The notes under the pieces: model-generated | The model's input: the letters and a program-made list of their open reading frames with translations, nothing else | Database searches by the model: none | What the model was told of the DNA's origin: nothing | Program-made: the position numbers and the translations under genes | Assembly: GCA_037176905.1 (NCBI GenBank) | Contig: JBBBWG010027368.1 | Span: 1-63,666 of the forward strand | Length of the DNA: 63,666 bases | Direction: 5' to 3' | Origin: Azolla pinnata | Taxonomy: Eukaryota; Streptophyta; Polypodiopsida; Salviniales; Salviniaceae | In this document: piece after piece, positions 43,177 to 53,525 of the stretch | Position numbering within the stretch: the stretch's first letter is position 1 | How the letters are laid out: each line of letters opens with the position of its first letter

Positions 43177-46100
43177 ATGGCTTCTTCTGCCCCCGACAAC
43201 CACCACCACCACCACCACCACCACAACCGATCCAAGATTGAGCAGATTGTGGTGGAGTTCTTCGCCAAAACCCTGCACATCGTGCTAGAGTCGAGGATCC
43301 CTTCCTTGTGCGGCGGCGCAGGCGGCGGCGGAGGAGATTCCCCCTTGGTCGGCTCCGCCTCGTCCTCCTCGGGGCCCCCCAAGAGCCGCGACCGATGGTT
43401 CAATCTTGCCCTCGGCGACTGCACCTCTGCCCTGCAGAACTTCGAGCCGTGGCGGCGGAACTTCACGGAGCCCATGATCGTCGACATATTGCTGGATTCC
43501 CAGCAGCAGAGATCCATGGAGAAGCGGAGCCGCTCGGGCGGGGCCCGAGGCTGGGACAAGGAACCTTCTTCTTCCCTTCCCCGAGGGAAGGGCGGAGAGC
43601 GAAGCTCAGGGACAAGCCATGGCGATGGCGATGATGATGATGATGATTATGATGATGATGTTGATGATGTTGATGATCATGGGGAAGATGAGCACGGCGA
43701 CGATGGAAGAATGGTGCTGGAGAGATGGACGGTGCAATTCGAGCCTCGCAAGAAAGGAATCGCATCGGGTTCGAGAGGAGGAGAATCTGGCGCAGCGGAT
43801 CCGAGAAGGATCTCTGGCATAGCTCCTCTTCAGGACAGTGGGAAGGAAATCCCATGGCCATCGAAACCTGGCTCGGGCGCCATGCCGATACCCACCCATG
43901 TCTCCGAAGTTCCTGCCGTCTACAAGCGCACGGTTGTGATGCTTCGATCCCTCTACTGCAAATGCCGGCTTCTACCCGCATACCGCTTGTTCCGCCTCCT
44001 CAGCGTGCCATCGAATTGTTGCAACTTCTCGCTCAACTATCGAGTCCTTTCATCATCATCATCATCATCATCATCACTATCATCTTCGTCAACACCGTCA
44101 TCGCTGTCAGCAGCAATGCCACCATGTCCTGCGCACGAGAACAAGGACATCTTGTCGGTATACAGCTTCACCCCCGTCGAGACCCTGTATGGGCGCATGT
44201 GCCTGTCGGTCATGTACAGGAAATCCACCTCCGTCATCGCACTCGAGGTGGTCCCTTCGATCCTTCCTCGCATCATTCCAGACTACGTCGGAAGCCCCAC
44301 CACCGATCCTCTGAAACGGTTCCCCGGCGGCGATCCACAATCGCTACCACTATCGTATGGTATGCCCATCAGCCGCGGCATACACATGGTTTCGGTCCCA
44401 TCCTCGGTTCACAGCTCGCCACCAGCCGATCTTATCCTAGGGCGGAGGCACAGCTGGAGCGGAAGAGTCAACCAGATCCAACCTGCCCTCATGCCTCCAT
44501 CCTCACCATCATTCAGGATAAGCAGGTCACCATCGCCATCGCCATCGCCATCACCATCGCCATCGCCATCATATCCATTCCAACCCTCGTCTTCGACATC
44601 AACCTATCGAGTGCCCTTGCCCTACTCTCCATTCTCGGCATCGAAGCATAACTCGGCCGAGCTCTCAGTCTCGCCCCTTTGCTCCCCGCTATCTCCAGCC
44701 AGCCGCAGATCAGGTGCCCAACCGATCCGTATCGATCGTGCCTCACCACCATTCTCGCCGTCTCCTTCGCCTTCGCCCCCCACCTATGCTTATCCGGGAA
44801 GTGCCCCCATGAGCATCCCGAAACCGTCTAACTCCCAGGCCACCAAACTACTCGCCGGAGAGGCTGCTCATCATCGCAGCAGAAACATGCTCCCTCCTCT
44901 TTCACCCGGGGGTGCTCGCAAGACTGAAGCATTGCTTAGAAGCTCATCAGGAAGTCCTAGGTACTTGGGCCAAGCTCAACCTCATACAAGCCAGTCGAGA
45001 TCGTTCGAATCATCTATGCAAATGCAGATGCAAATGATGCATGAGGATTCTTCTCAACAACAGGTATGGAGCTCTATTATAATATTGTTCACCATATGGG
45101 ATGTTGTGTGCTGGAGAGAGTACGAGAAAGGAAGCAAGGAATGAATTATGCTTAGCCCTACTTGAAGCCAACTTGTCCTGTGAGATGAACCTTAATACTG
45201 CAAACATGGGTGGGTTTATGCTTTTGTACTAAAACACAAATAGAAAGCTCTAGATTTTTGAAGATCCATGATAGCAATTGCAATGTATGTAGCGGAATGA
45301 TCCGAAGGTGGTTCACATGCATCATGTGCATGGCGAATATGTATGGATAGTGTTTTTGCAGGCATCTGAGATTGGTTTTCTTGGGGGAGAGAGGTTGTGT
45401 TGTGGCAATGTTCACAAAGTGCATCTGGGTGTCCTGGACAGCAGTAATTTCTATCATGTGATGATGGGATTGTCATGTGTCCTTGTACTGTGGTACTCAC
45501 AGTCTCTGTACATTGACATTCCGCTGCTTGCTCTCCAGTGCCTCCTCAGTATGTGTTCAATGGCAGTATCAGCCTATGGAAGAAATCCATGATCTGCAGT
45601 TGACCTTCAGTCATATGTACTGGTGTAAGGGTTGATCCTCCATACTTTTGAAGCTTGATTAGGTAGAAGTGTCATAGATATCATTTACTGAATGATGATA
45701 AGGTCTACACAGGTGTACAGTAAACACTGCACATCTTCAATGCTTCTATCACCACAGGAGGTGTAGCTGATTCAGATGCTCGTTTTCTCCACTTCCTCCA
45801 TGCGTGATCTAGTCTGCTACCTCATGAATGTAGAGTGTGAAAGAGGGGGTGAGCTACAGTGGTGACGATGATGGTGGCTAACATGAGCCGTAATTCCTGC
45901 AATCATTACAAAACATTTTTCCAGCTATGGAGGCATGGAATCTTTGGGGAACAGAATGGGGGAGCTAAACCCGAAGCTGGAAGCTCATTTTCTAATTTCT
46001 ATGTCTATATATTCCAAGAGTTTTATTTTGCAGAAGCCAAAAACATTTTTAGTGCCATTGGACTTGAAAGAGAATGAAAATATGAACCTGCTTGTAGTCC

Positions 46101-46565
46101 TCATATGTGGACCATTTTTACTAAGGGGACCAGGGGAAAACTAGAATTTGGCTAGTGAGGGTAGATATTGATAAATGTATTAAGGGGGAGAGTAAAATAG
46201 GTGGGCCTCAGTGGAAGAGTAGGTAAACATATTGAGGGCAAGCATTAAAAGGAAAACTAAGGGGCTGTCTTGGAAGGGTGGTGTAAGAAGAAGATAGTGA
46301 ATAGAAGAAAAGGGTTGGGTAAAAATAAGCATAAAAAGAGAGTAGACCAAAGTGAAGCTAACGGTCGGAAAGAAAAGAGTGTTGTATAAAAATATATAGA
46401 AGTGTGACAATTCAAACTAGTCTGCTCTATATGGGGGAACATTTCAGTGGATTACAGTTTAATATTGAATTAGTTTATGCTTACTCTCAAGGGTAATTTT
46501 GTTGAAGACCTCCATGAGACTGAAACTAGTTTGAATTTTATTAGTCTTTAGTATTGAGACAAAAC

Positions 46566-46616
<51 letters not shown>

Positions 46617-47825
46617 CTATTCAAATAATTATTGCATTGTGGAGGTTGAACAGTGAGAATGTTGATTCATGCTTTTATTGTAAATTCAGGCTTGGAGAAG
46701 CAGCTCGAATCAACTGGGGTCTTTGACCGAGCACCTTGCTGTAGATCTGTCGCAACCAGCATTATCAAGAACTTCAAGCAAGGCTGGCCTTGGTGATGAT
46801 GGTGATGATGAAGATTTCTCATGCCCCTTTGCCGTGGATGACATGGACCTTGAAGAAAATATCTCCAGGTAAAACACGTGTGAGATTGCAACACATAAGA
46901 GAATATAACAGCCTGCACGAATATATTCATGCTGAAAACATGTTTGCGTACATATGCTTGATCAAGAAAAGGGAGATGCTAATATTTCTGTTCTCTCCAG
47001 ATTTCTTTATGCCTTCTTTTTCTTTTTTATTCTTTCTTTTAAAACATTACATCCAAGTAAACGGCTTGCAAGTCCAGAAATAGCAGCAACAAACAAAGAG
47101 AGTTCAGAATGTACATCTGCTTCCACAATTCAGAGAGTTGTGTCTAATGCTTTTGGTTATACATTCATGCTGCTATTTATAGGCTAGGCCAAAGAAAGGG
47201 GATTTGTTAAATATAATTAGGGGAATTGGGTGAAAAAGCTACTCATTTTTGTTGGGAAATTGGACTGGTTCATCACAGCATCTTCAGGCCTGTTTAGACT
47301 CTATTGATAGATTGGTAAAATAAGGAACATGTAATCTATAAGATAGGCTGGGGAAGGGGAATCGTTATAAATGTCCTTAGGATGCGACGTGTTTCTCTTG
47401 GTGCCAGACTTTTATGCTCTTTCTTCGTTTTCTTTTTGTGCAACTTTAGAGTTTGTTCTGAATTGTTGGTTGGCTTGGCGATACATTTGTTAATGGGCAG
47501 TGGATCAAGGAATCATGGAGCCAAGGGGGGGAGAGCATGGCTTGAGTCCAGCAATCCAGGAAGTGTGCATGATGCTGCAGTGGGTGCACTGATCCGAGTG
47601 TTCCGATCTGCACAGCCCTTGAGGCATTCCTCTCGGGCGGCTACCCTGGCAGGATTCGAACCCACAACATGCTCGCAACTAACACAGGGTTCATCACCTC
47701 TGGAGCCCCTCTGGCCCTTTGTAAAGACGGCCGCCCATGCCCTGCAGGAGCTCCAGCTGTACAAGCAGACCAGAGACTTGATGCGACAAAACATGAGCAA
47801 TGAGGAGCGAGGAGGAGGGGGTTGA
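43177..47825 (+). CDS. ATG13: Autophagy-related protein 13 (ATG13)
   Basis: Regulatory subunit of the ATG1 kinase complex that starts autophagy under TOR control. Exons are 43177-45063, 46690-46868 and 47501-47825; junctions are GT-AG, phases 0 and 2, giving about 796 aa. The plant ATG13 start is clear: SKIEQIVVEFFAKTLHIVLESRIPSL, followed by RDRWFNLALGDC, and VLERWTVQFEPRKKG. LLPAYRLFRLLS and CGRMCLSVMYR-like sequence (here YGRMCLSVMYR) complete the HORMA domain, up to about residue 370. IIPDYVGSPTTDPLKRFP and RRHSWSGRV are conserved in the long Ser/Pro-rich regulatory region. Exon 2 ends with DDEDFSCPFAVDDMD, also conserved. Exon 3 holds AAVGALIRVFRSAQPLR and the C-terminal KTAAHALQELQLYKQTRDLM. 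Insertions of poly-His near the start and a long Asp-rich tract (about residues 145-170) make it larger than most plant ATG13 proteins. The frame is open to 42877 upstream, but the ATG at 43177 gives the conserved start. Confidence 0.93.
46569..46613. repeat. AG dinucleotide microsatellite in ATG13 intron 1
   Basis: A pure run of about 20 AG units lies 80 bases before the exon at 46690. Confidence 0.92.
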
Positions 47826-48800
47826 TCAAATCCAGAGAGATATGCTATCCTCTTATCTCTTTTGTAACGATCCAACAACGACAGCAACAACAACAGCTAC
47901 AGCAAGGAGATGAAGAAAGAAAGGGCTGTGGAATTCCATCGCATTTGTACATTTTATAAAAGCGCATTCGTAAAGCCTGTGAAAAGAAAAGGGAAGGTTT
48001 TTTAATTAGTCCTGTCTATTCTAGTTGGAGATCATCAGCACTCTATTTGATGGGAAAAGGTTTGATCGTGTCATATGGTGCCGCGATCGTTGATGATCAT
48101 GGAATTGTGGATCAGTAGGACTCCATTTGGGTGCATAACCCAAAGGCTAAAAGCATTCTAAGTCACATAGAAGATGTGACCAAGGAGCGCAGGGGAAGTA
48201 CTTGATCTGGTTTTCAAGGTAATTTGCCACACCTGGTTTTCACATATGACTTTTATATGGGATGGTGCTTTGCCCTAGACATTAAAACCCATTCTTTAAG
48301 GGGATTGACTTCATCCCGACATTGGATAATGTATATTCTTGGAAATACGTGAGTATGGAAGCTCAATACTGTGGTGGAAGGCTCCCATGGTGGTGCTGTT
48401 CATCCAGGTTGCTTATTTGGTACTGCCTGTTAAGAATGTCTAATTTCGCATTTGAAAGTTTGATCGAAAAGCTTCTCGCCGCTTTTTTTCTGTTGGTATT
48501 GGATGAAAACAGTTGCGAGGAATTGTAAGAAGCAATGGAATGCATCTCAGCTGTGATGTGGCTGATTTTCTGTCATGAACTGTTTCTTCCTGAATGCAAA
48601 AGGAAAGCTGATTAGATCGACAGTGGTGCTGATTGAGTTTTAAACATGGCACAGAGTTGTGCAAAGTCATTTTCGTTCGGCGCTGTAATGTAGTGGGTCC
48701 TGCATGCGATCATCGATGAGAGAAAGAAAGTTGAAATTTGCTGTTGCAGCAGCGACATGTTCTGGTAACAGCTTGTGTTGGTAAGAACAGTAAATCAGAT
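47826..48800. other. Intergenic, ATG13 3' flank
   Basis: No gene-like open frame or RNA is seen. It leads into the repeated start region of the second PPR gene. Confidence 0.5.
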
Positions 48801-48819
48801 TGATGTAGGCATAGCATCT

Positions 48820-49228
48820 GAGGAGGAGAAGAAGAAACCCTGTTTTGTAGTTTCCTTTGAAAACAGAGGAAGCAGAAGAAGCCCACTGTTGTACTTTCCT
48901 TTGGAGGAAGAAGAAACCCAGTTTTGTTGTTCCCTTTGAAAACAGAGGAAGCAGAGTTTTGTACTTTCCTTGAGGAAGAAGAAGAGCAGAAAGACCATGG
49001 CTATGGCCATTCCTCTGCCCATGTCCAGCTCTGTTCTGTAATTTCCTTGGTGGAAAAAGAAGAGCAGAAAGACTCAAAGACCATGGCTATGGCCATGCCT
49101 CTGCCCATGTCCAGCTCTGTTCTGTAATTTCCTTGGAGGAAAAAGAAAGGCAGACAGACCCAAAGACCATGGCTATGGCCATGCCTCTGCCCATGGAGGA
49201 AGAAGAAGAGCAGAAAGACTGAAAGACC
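48820..49228 (+). repeat. Tandem copies of the PPR start region, with three mini-ORFs
   Basis: Units of about 60-90 bases contain GGAAGAAGAAGAGCAGAAAGACCATGGCTATGGCCATGCC. They start with ATG at 48997, 49083 and 49169, and the PPR gene itself begins in a fourth copy at 49229. The first three encode mini-ORFs of 14, 14 and 17 codons that repeat the N-terminus of the PPR protein (MAMAIPLPMSSSVL, MAMAMPLPMSSSVL, MAMAMPLPM followed by an acidic tail). Each start shares the same strong context (ACCATGG). Confidence 0.9.
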
Positions 49229-51763
49229 ATGGCTAAGGCCATGCCTCTGCCCATGCCCAGCTCAATGCTCCCCGACTCTTTCTGCAGAGAGCTACCTCAT
49301 CAAGCTTGGGATGACCCATATCCCAAGCTCCATCTCACCACGGCATCAAGGTTTCTTTCTCCTGTAATCTCACCCTCTCTGTTTTCTTTGCGTTGCCAAG
49401 GTTTGTTCCTCCCCGTTTCCTTGCATACCCGCATGCACAGGTCTCTAACATCCCACCCACGTCTTAGGGACAGAAACTGCGGCGCGAAAGCTGATGGCTG
49501 GATCCATGAATCAGAGATAGAGATCCCTTCTGCGACGACAAGGAAGTTACAAGCAAAACATAGAGCAGATTCCTGGATTCTGGAGATGGTGAAGGCCTGC
49601 GAAAAGGATAAGGATCTGGTCCGGGCCAGGAGACTGCACATCGACATGAAAGTGCGAATCGAGGAGGACCTTTTCGTTTCCAATGCTCTGATTCGAACCT
49701 ACTGCAAATGCGCTGCGCTATCGGATGCACACGAGCTTTTCAATCGCCTCCCTAACAGAAATGTCGTCTCTTGGAATGTGCTTATTGCTGGATATGTCGA
49801 GCACGGCTACTATCGTCAAGCTCTGGAATGCTTCAGAAAGATGATGGAGGATGGCGGTGTATCACCGAGCGCTGTGACATATGCTTGCACTTTGAAAGCT
49901 TGCGCTGCCACCGGATCGCTGGATGTTGGCCGCGAAATCGATGCCATGATCAGGGAGAAAGGATTGTTGGAAGATGACTTAGTGCTTGCCATTTCATTGA
50001 TCGGTATGTATGCTAAATGCGGCCTCATCGAAAGAGCATGTAAAGTGTTCAGTGAGCTTCGGAAACGAGATGTGGTGTCTTGGAATGCTCTTATCGCCGG
50101 ATTCGTCGAACAGGGTCAGTACGATCAGACTCTTGTATGCTTTAGGAAGATGCGAGATGAGGGAATCTCACCAGATGCACCAACATACGACTGCGTTTTA
50201 CAAGCATGCGCTGCGACTGGGTCGCTTGATGTCGGGGAAGAAGTACATGCAAAGGTGCACGAGCAAGGATTGCTGAAGGATGATATCGTGCTCGGGAATA
50301 GGCTAATTTATATGTATGCTAAATGGGGCATGCTTCATACAGCATGTAAAGTCTTCCACGAGCTTCCACGGAGGAATATCGTTTCATGGAATGCCCTTAT
50401 ATCTGGGTATACCAAGCATGGGCAGGCTGACCAAGCTCTCAGATGCTTTCGGCAATTGGAAGACGAGAGGATCCCGCTAAACGATGTGACATATGTTAGC
50501 CTTTTGCAAGCTTGTGCCAGCATTCCGTCTCTCGAGGTAGGGAAAGAAATACACGACAAGGTCAAGAAGCAAGGGCTGCTAACAAAGAACATTGTGCTCG
50601 CAACTGCGGTGGTCGATATGTATGCGAAATGCGGGGAGCTCCGAAGATCACGCAAAGTTTTCGACGAGCTTCCGCATCGGAACGTTGTGACGTGGAGTGC
50701 GCTGATCGCTGGGTATGTCGAGCATGGGCTCCATGACCACGCGGTGGAATGCTTCAGGCAGATGGAGGGCGAGGGAGTTTCTCCGAATGAAGTCACATAC
50801 GTGTGCGTGTTAAAAGCTTGTGCTGCCATACGATCTCTTGAGATCGGGGAAGAGCTACATGCCCGAGTGAGGCAGAAAGGTCTGTTGAAGAACACCGATA
50901 CGGGACTCGGCAATATGCTGATCGATATGTATGCCAAATGTGGTGCCCTGCGAAAAGCTCACGCCGTGCTCAACGAGCTTCCGCGACGTGATGTTGTGTC
51001 ATGGAGTGCACTCATAGCTGGATATGTCGAAAGCGGGCTCGGCGATCAAGCAGTGAACTGCTTCAAACAAATGGAGGACGAAGGGATCGCTCCCGATGCG
51101 GTAACATACACTTGCATCTTAAAAGCTTGTGCATGCATCGGAGCCCACGGCATCGGCGAAGACGTGCATGCCAAGGCAAGAGAGCGAGGGCTGTTGAAGG
51201 ACAACATCGTTCTCGGCACCGCGTTGATCAATATGTATGCGAAATGCGGAGATCTTCGGAGAGCACGCGGATTGTTCGACGAGCTTCCGCAGCGGGATGT
51301 CGTGTCGTGGAGCGCGATCCTAGCGGGGTATGCGCAGCTGGGTCAGGTGGACATGGTCCTCGACGCTTTCAGAAGGATGAGGGCAGATGGCGTTCAGCCG
51401 AATGCAGTTACATTTGTGGTCTTGCTGAATGCCTGCAGCCATGCAGGCCTTCTGGAGCGAGGCGAGATGCTCTTCCACGATATGATTTCGCTGCATCGGA
51501 TCTCCCCGACAGCAGATCACTTCTCCTGCATGGTCGATCTGTTCGGCCGCGCCGGAGCGCTGGAGAAGGCGAAGCGGTTTCTGCTTCCTGATGTCGCAGT
51601 GCTGGTGGCCTTTCTGGGTGCTTGTCGGAAGTGGGGGGAGGTTGAGCTCGGGAGATCGGCATTCGAGGGGATTGTCCGATTGGATCGCAGGTGCGCAAAC
51701 GCATACGTTTGCATGGAGAACATGTATGCATCTTCCATCTGCAAGGGTGCAAACAGAGGCTGA
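49229..51763 (+). CDS. PLS-class pentatricopeptide repeat protein
   Basis: This is an intronless gene of 844 codons for an organelle RNA-binding protein. From about residue 110 to 830 it has seven to eight P-L-S rounds, with FVSNALIRTYCKCAALSDAHELF, NVVSWNVLIAGYVEHGYYRQALECF, MYAKCGELRRSRKVFDELP, and TYVCVLKACAAIRSLEIGEELHA as examples. The repeats are regular at 35-36 residues and similar to one another, as in many fern and lycophyte PPR genes. The C-terminal FSCMVDLFGRAGALEKAKRFL and AFLGACRKWGEVELGRSAFE reach an E-type motif, then the frame ends in ENMYASSICKGANRG. There is no E+ or DYW domain, so an editing partner would be needed if it acts in RNA editing. The start lies in the last copy of a tandem repeat. 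The N-terminus could begin later, for instance at the internal MHRSLTSHPRLRDRN (about residue 68), if the first is not used. Its third-position GC is visibly lower than in the PPR gene at 20204. Confidence 0.93.
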   Translation: MAKAMPLPMPSSMLPDSFCRELPHQAWDDPYPKLHLTTASRFLSPVISPSLFSLRCQGLFLPVSLHTRMHRSLTSHPRLRDRNCGAKADGWIHESEIEIPSATTRKLQAKHRADSWILEMVKACEKDKDLVRARRLHIDMKVRIEEDLFVSNALIRTYCKCAALSDAHELFNRLPNRNVVSWNVLIAGYVEHGYYRQALECFRKMMEDGGVSPSAVTYACTLKACAATGSLDVGREIDAMIREKGLLEDDLVLAISLIGMYAKCGLIERACKVFSELRKRDVVSWNALIAGFVEQGQYDQTLVCFRKMRDEGISPDAPTYDCVLQACAATGSLDVGEEVHAKVHEQGLLKDDIVLGNRLIYMYAKWGMLHTACKVFHELPRRNIVSWNALISGYTKHGQADQALRCFRQLEDERIPLNDVTYVSLLQACASIPSLEVGKEIHDKVKKQGLLTKNIVLATAVVDMYAKCGELRRSRKVFDELPHRNVVTWSALIAGYVEHGLHDHAVECFRQMEGEGVSPNEVTYVCVLKACAAIRSLEIGEELHARVRQKGLLKNTDTGLGNMLIDMYAKCGALRKAHAVLNELPRRDVVSWSALIAGYVESGLGDQAVNCFKQMEDEGIAPDAVTYTCILKACACIGAHGIGEDVHAKARERGLLKDNIVLGTALINMYAKCGDLRRARGLFDELPQRDVVSWSAILAGYAQLGQVDMVLDAFRRMRADGVQPNAVTFVVLLNACSHAGLLERGEMLFHDMISLHRISPTADHFSCMVDLFGRAGALEKAKRFLLPDVAVLVAFLGACRKWGEVELGRSAFEGIVRLDRRCANAYVCMENMYASSICKGANRG

Positions 51764-52114
51764 TCGAGAGAGAGAAGCTGGAGAGTCGAGATCGGAACAC
51801 AAGACGTGAAATTGGAATGCTGCTGAAGGCTCAAAGCTCGAAGAATTTGTGCCACATGGAAACTAACACAAGCAGGCTTCTGCTCCGCTCCCTGAGCTTG
51901 TATCGGAGTATCGGCTTGCATTGGAGTATACAAGCGCTGTCCCCGAATCGATGCGAAGGAGAAAACAATACTGTGGGCAGCTATGGTGAGAAGCTGGCTG
52001 CGCTGATTTAACACACGCGAAAGCGATGAGATTCATACATGTATTTTGAGGATGGAGAGGCATAGTACGTGAAATTGCGGCAATCCACGTGGTCGCAACT
52101 CGATCGAGATGAAG

Positions 52115-52665
52115 CTTTGCAGGGAAACTTCCATGCCTGAGATGTCGAGCTTCCTCCATCGATGATTTGCTTGCCAAAATAGATTTGCTGGAAAGCTGTA
52201 TCCGCCCCAAATCGACAGGAAAATGCTCTGTTCTTGTGTTTAAGGTCAGGGCTTGGATTCAGGGAACTTTTCCATGCCTGAGATGTTAGGATGAAATAAG
52301 CTTCATCCATAGATGATTTGCTTTGCCAAAATAAAATTGGTGGAAAAGTCTGTAGCCTCTCCAAATTGATAGGAAAAGTGTTTTGAGCAAATGGACAAAA
52401 TGCTTTGTTCTTGGGCAAAAGAAGCTGTTGGCATGGCATCATCGATCCCATGCATGTATAGTATACCTACTATTCATCATCGATGCAACTCCCATGCCTG
52501 AGATGTTGGGGCTAAACAAGCTTCATCTGTGAATGATTTGCTTTGCCAAATAAATTGTTGAAAAGCTTTGTATTCTCTCTGAAATGGGCCAATTGCGAAA
52601 TAAACTGCTGGAAAGCTTGTATTCTCTCCGAAATGGGCTCTAATTATGTGACAAGATAAATGCTC
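52115..52665. repeat. Three diverged tandem copies of about 150-200 bases
   Basis: Each copy carries CATGCCTGAGATGT, then CTTCATC-GATGATTTGCTTTGCCAAA, TTGGTGGAAA or CTGGAAAGC, and GAAATGGGC or CAAATTGATAGG. Copies begin near 52132, 52275 and 52492. They are old, judging by indels and substitutions. Confidence 0.75.
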
Positions 52666-53304
52666 AGTGCAAATCGGAGGGATATAGAGGTTCCAACCTG
52701 TTCTTGTGCTAGGGATCAGGATCTGGATTCACAAATAAGCTACTATCGTGGCATCGTCGATCGATCCCCTACATGTAATACCTTATTGTTTCGGGTGCTG
52801 TTGAGGTTGTGGATGACAACATGGATTTTTTGGAAGGAGAAAGCATGATGAAACTGGACGAGCCGTTCTGGGCCATGTCTTGTCCAAGAGATTTTGCTGC
52901 TTCATTCTCTTTTGACCTATGCAGCCCTACAGTCCGATTCCTTGCGTCTGAAACCTCGTTCCTGTTCTCCTTTTTTTTTTACTGGTACAAGATTGCGAAT
53001 CGTCAGATGCATAGGAGTCCAAAAAGGAGAAGGCCTTCGTACTCGCCTCAAGCTTTCACGCTCCCGATCGTCATCGATCAGCGACCGATGTGCCTGGAAA
53101 TGCAGCAAAACGAACACACGATCGCGATCACTTCTTCGACTGCTCGCAAATCGATCGATCACCGAGTGTGTTTTTACTTGGCAGTGGACACGATTCAGCG
53201 TGCGAAATCGCGGGGGATCGATCGGGGAATCTTTGGGCAAGGGCAAAGAGAGCCCATATATATATATATGTCTTTCTTCTTGTCCCAGAGAATCTAATCT
53301 TGCC

Positions 53305-53475
53305 CATATGATTCTTCTTCTTCTTCTTCTTCTTGCCCATTTCTTGTCCACAATATGCCCATATGATTCTTCTTCTTCCTTCTTCCTTCTTCTTCTTCTT
53401 CTTCTTCTTCTTCCTTCTTCCTTCTTCTTCTTCTTCTTCTTCTTCTTCTTCTTCTCCCTTGTTGCTCTTCTTCTT
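53305..53475. repeat. TTC compound microsatellite
   Basis: TTC/CTTCC runs occupy most of the 200 bases before the COX15 start codon and are probably in its promoter or leader. Confidence 0.9.
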
Positions 53476-53525
53476 CTCCCCTGTTGCTCTTCTTCTCCAT
53501 TCTGTTGCTGCTGCAGTCACAAACC

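Larger units (their letters stand above)
51764..53525. other. Intergenic with diverged tandem segments
   Basis: Three diverged copies of a 150-200 base segment lie at about 52115-52665, each with CATGCCTGAGATGT and GATTTGCTTTGCCAAA. After 53270 there is a long TTC microsatellite leading into COX15. No coding frame is convincing. Confidence 0.5.
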
